Below are positions 5,632 through 6,408 of a stretch of 6,408 nt of DNA, piece by piece. The DNA comes from Lachnospiraceae bacterium (GTDB taxonomy: Bacteria; Bacillota; Clostridia; Lachnospirales; Lachnospiraceae). A model generated the notes under the pieces. That model was not told where the DNA came from. It made no database searches and was given only the letters and a program-made list of their open reading frames with translations. Position numbers and translations under genes: made by a program. The first letter of the stretch is position 1, and each line of letters begins with the position of its first letter. The stretch spans positions 1 to 6,408 of the forward strand of contig JAFUXY010000117.1 in NCBI GenBank assembly GCA_017477005.1. Direction: 5' to 3'.

Positions 5632-5690
5632 GACGGAAACGCAGCCAGACATGAGGGATTCACGTTCTGTACAGTTGTTTGAAAAAAATT

Positions 5691-6288
<598 letters not shown>

Positions 6289-6289
<1 letters not shown>

Positions 6290-6318
6290 AACCACTGCAT
6301 ATAGCTTAAAAACCACTG
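6289..6318 (+). repeat. Two 9-bp direct repeats spaced 21 bp apart
   Basis: AAACCACTG occurs at 6289-6297 and 6310-6318, with start points 21 bp (two helical turns) apart, right where GH1 homology ends. Such phased repeats suit a DNA-binding protein, possibly a transposase at an element end. This is an inference. Confidence 0.5.
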
Positions 6319-6357
6319 AAAATATTTCCAAATAAAAAGGTATAAGCCAATCAGTTT

Positions 6358-6366
6358 TGCTATAAT
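6358..6366 (+). promoter_or_regulatory. Extended -10 promoter of the gene beyond the window
   Basis: TGCTATAAT is identical to the PTS extended -10. No good -35 is visible. The predicted start near 6373 gives a leader of about 36 bases to the presumed start codon just outside the window. Confidence 0.5.
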
Positions 6367-6394
6367 GGTATTGACAGATAACCATCACAAAACT

Positions 6395-6400
6395 GGGAGG
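6395..6400 (+). promoter_or_regulatory. Ribosome binding site of the next gene
   Basis: GGGAGG is followed by eight bases (CTCATACC) up to the window end, so a start codon is expected at or immediately after 6409. The gene itself cannot be seen. Confidence 0.55.
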
Positions 6401-6408
6401 CTCATACC

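Larger units (their letters stand above)
6290..6408 (+). mobile_element. Probable left edge of an insertion element, family not identified
   Basis: After the GH1 frame ends, this AT-richer stretch shows no similarity I recognise. It carries an extended -10 promoter and a ribosome binding site placed so that a gene would begin at about 6409. A non-coding leader of about 120 bases with its own promoter, abutting a broken gene, is what an IS insertion looks like. No transposase sequence or terminal inverted repeat pair can be seen within the window. Confidence 0.4.

Noticed and set aside
5632..5690. Continuation of the PTS protein past TGA 5629-5631
   Set aside because: The same frame stays open only to TGA at 5680-5682 and the added residues do not resemble EIIC or EIIA.
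6371..6376. TTGACA as a -35 element
   Set aside because: The correctly spaced position is the ribosome binding site region (TGGGAG), not a -10.

Overview
The window looks like a chromosomal segment of a Gram-positive Bacillota, most likely a gut-type clostridium of the Lachnospiraceae kind. The evidence is strong AGGAGG-type ribosome binding sites, sigma-A style TATAAT promoters, a large secreted protein of InlB-type repeats, Ig-like domains and fibronectin III (FnIII) domains, a PdaA-like deacetylase, and a beta-glucoside PTS gene next to a family 1 glycosidase gene. The family-level placement is an inference from gene style only.

Left half (1-3773), cell-surface genes. The 3' part of a large secreted repeat protein enters from the left and ends at 1883. 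An exceptionally long RNA-type hairpin (1892-1950) fills the gap to a convergent small gene (1965-2435, minus). That gene encodes a protein with a signal peptide, a Ser/Thr-rich stalk built from a 36-bp DNA repeat, and a C-terminal membrane segment preceded by a sortase-like TPKTS. Divergent from it is a secreted PdaA-like polysaccharide deacetylase (2499-3773). It carries an unusual C-terminal FnIII domain resembling the last domain of the repeat protein, and an altered catalytic motif (TYDAG).

Right half (3803-6408), a sugar-uptake locus that appears to be decaying. A LysR-type regulator (3803-4696, minus) is divergent from a beta-glucoside-type PTS EIIBC gene (4840-5631), followed by a GH1 6-phospho-beta-glucosidase gene (5705-6289). 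The lysR promoter is a perfect TTGACA-N17-TATAAT. It overlaps the rightward PTS promoter, and a palindrome sits about 65 bp upstream of the predicted PTS transcription start, a classic LysR-type layout.

The EIIBC protein starts and ends like its family but lacks two internal blocks (about 150 and 55 residues, judged from memory of BglF), both removed in frame. The GH1 gene stops just after its acid/base Glu and loses its C-terminal 60%. It is followed by a non-homologous segment with its own promoter and ribosome binding site, whose gene begins at or just past the window end; this is probably the edge of an insertion element.

I found no CRISPR array, tRNA, rRNA or clear defence system. The most unusual items are the double in-frame deletion in the PTS gene, the FnIII-tailed deacetylase with a changed active-site motif, the long convergent hairpin, and the possible non-canonical sortase substrate.
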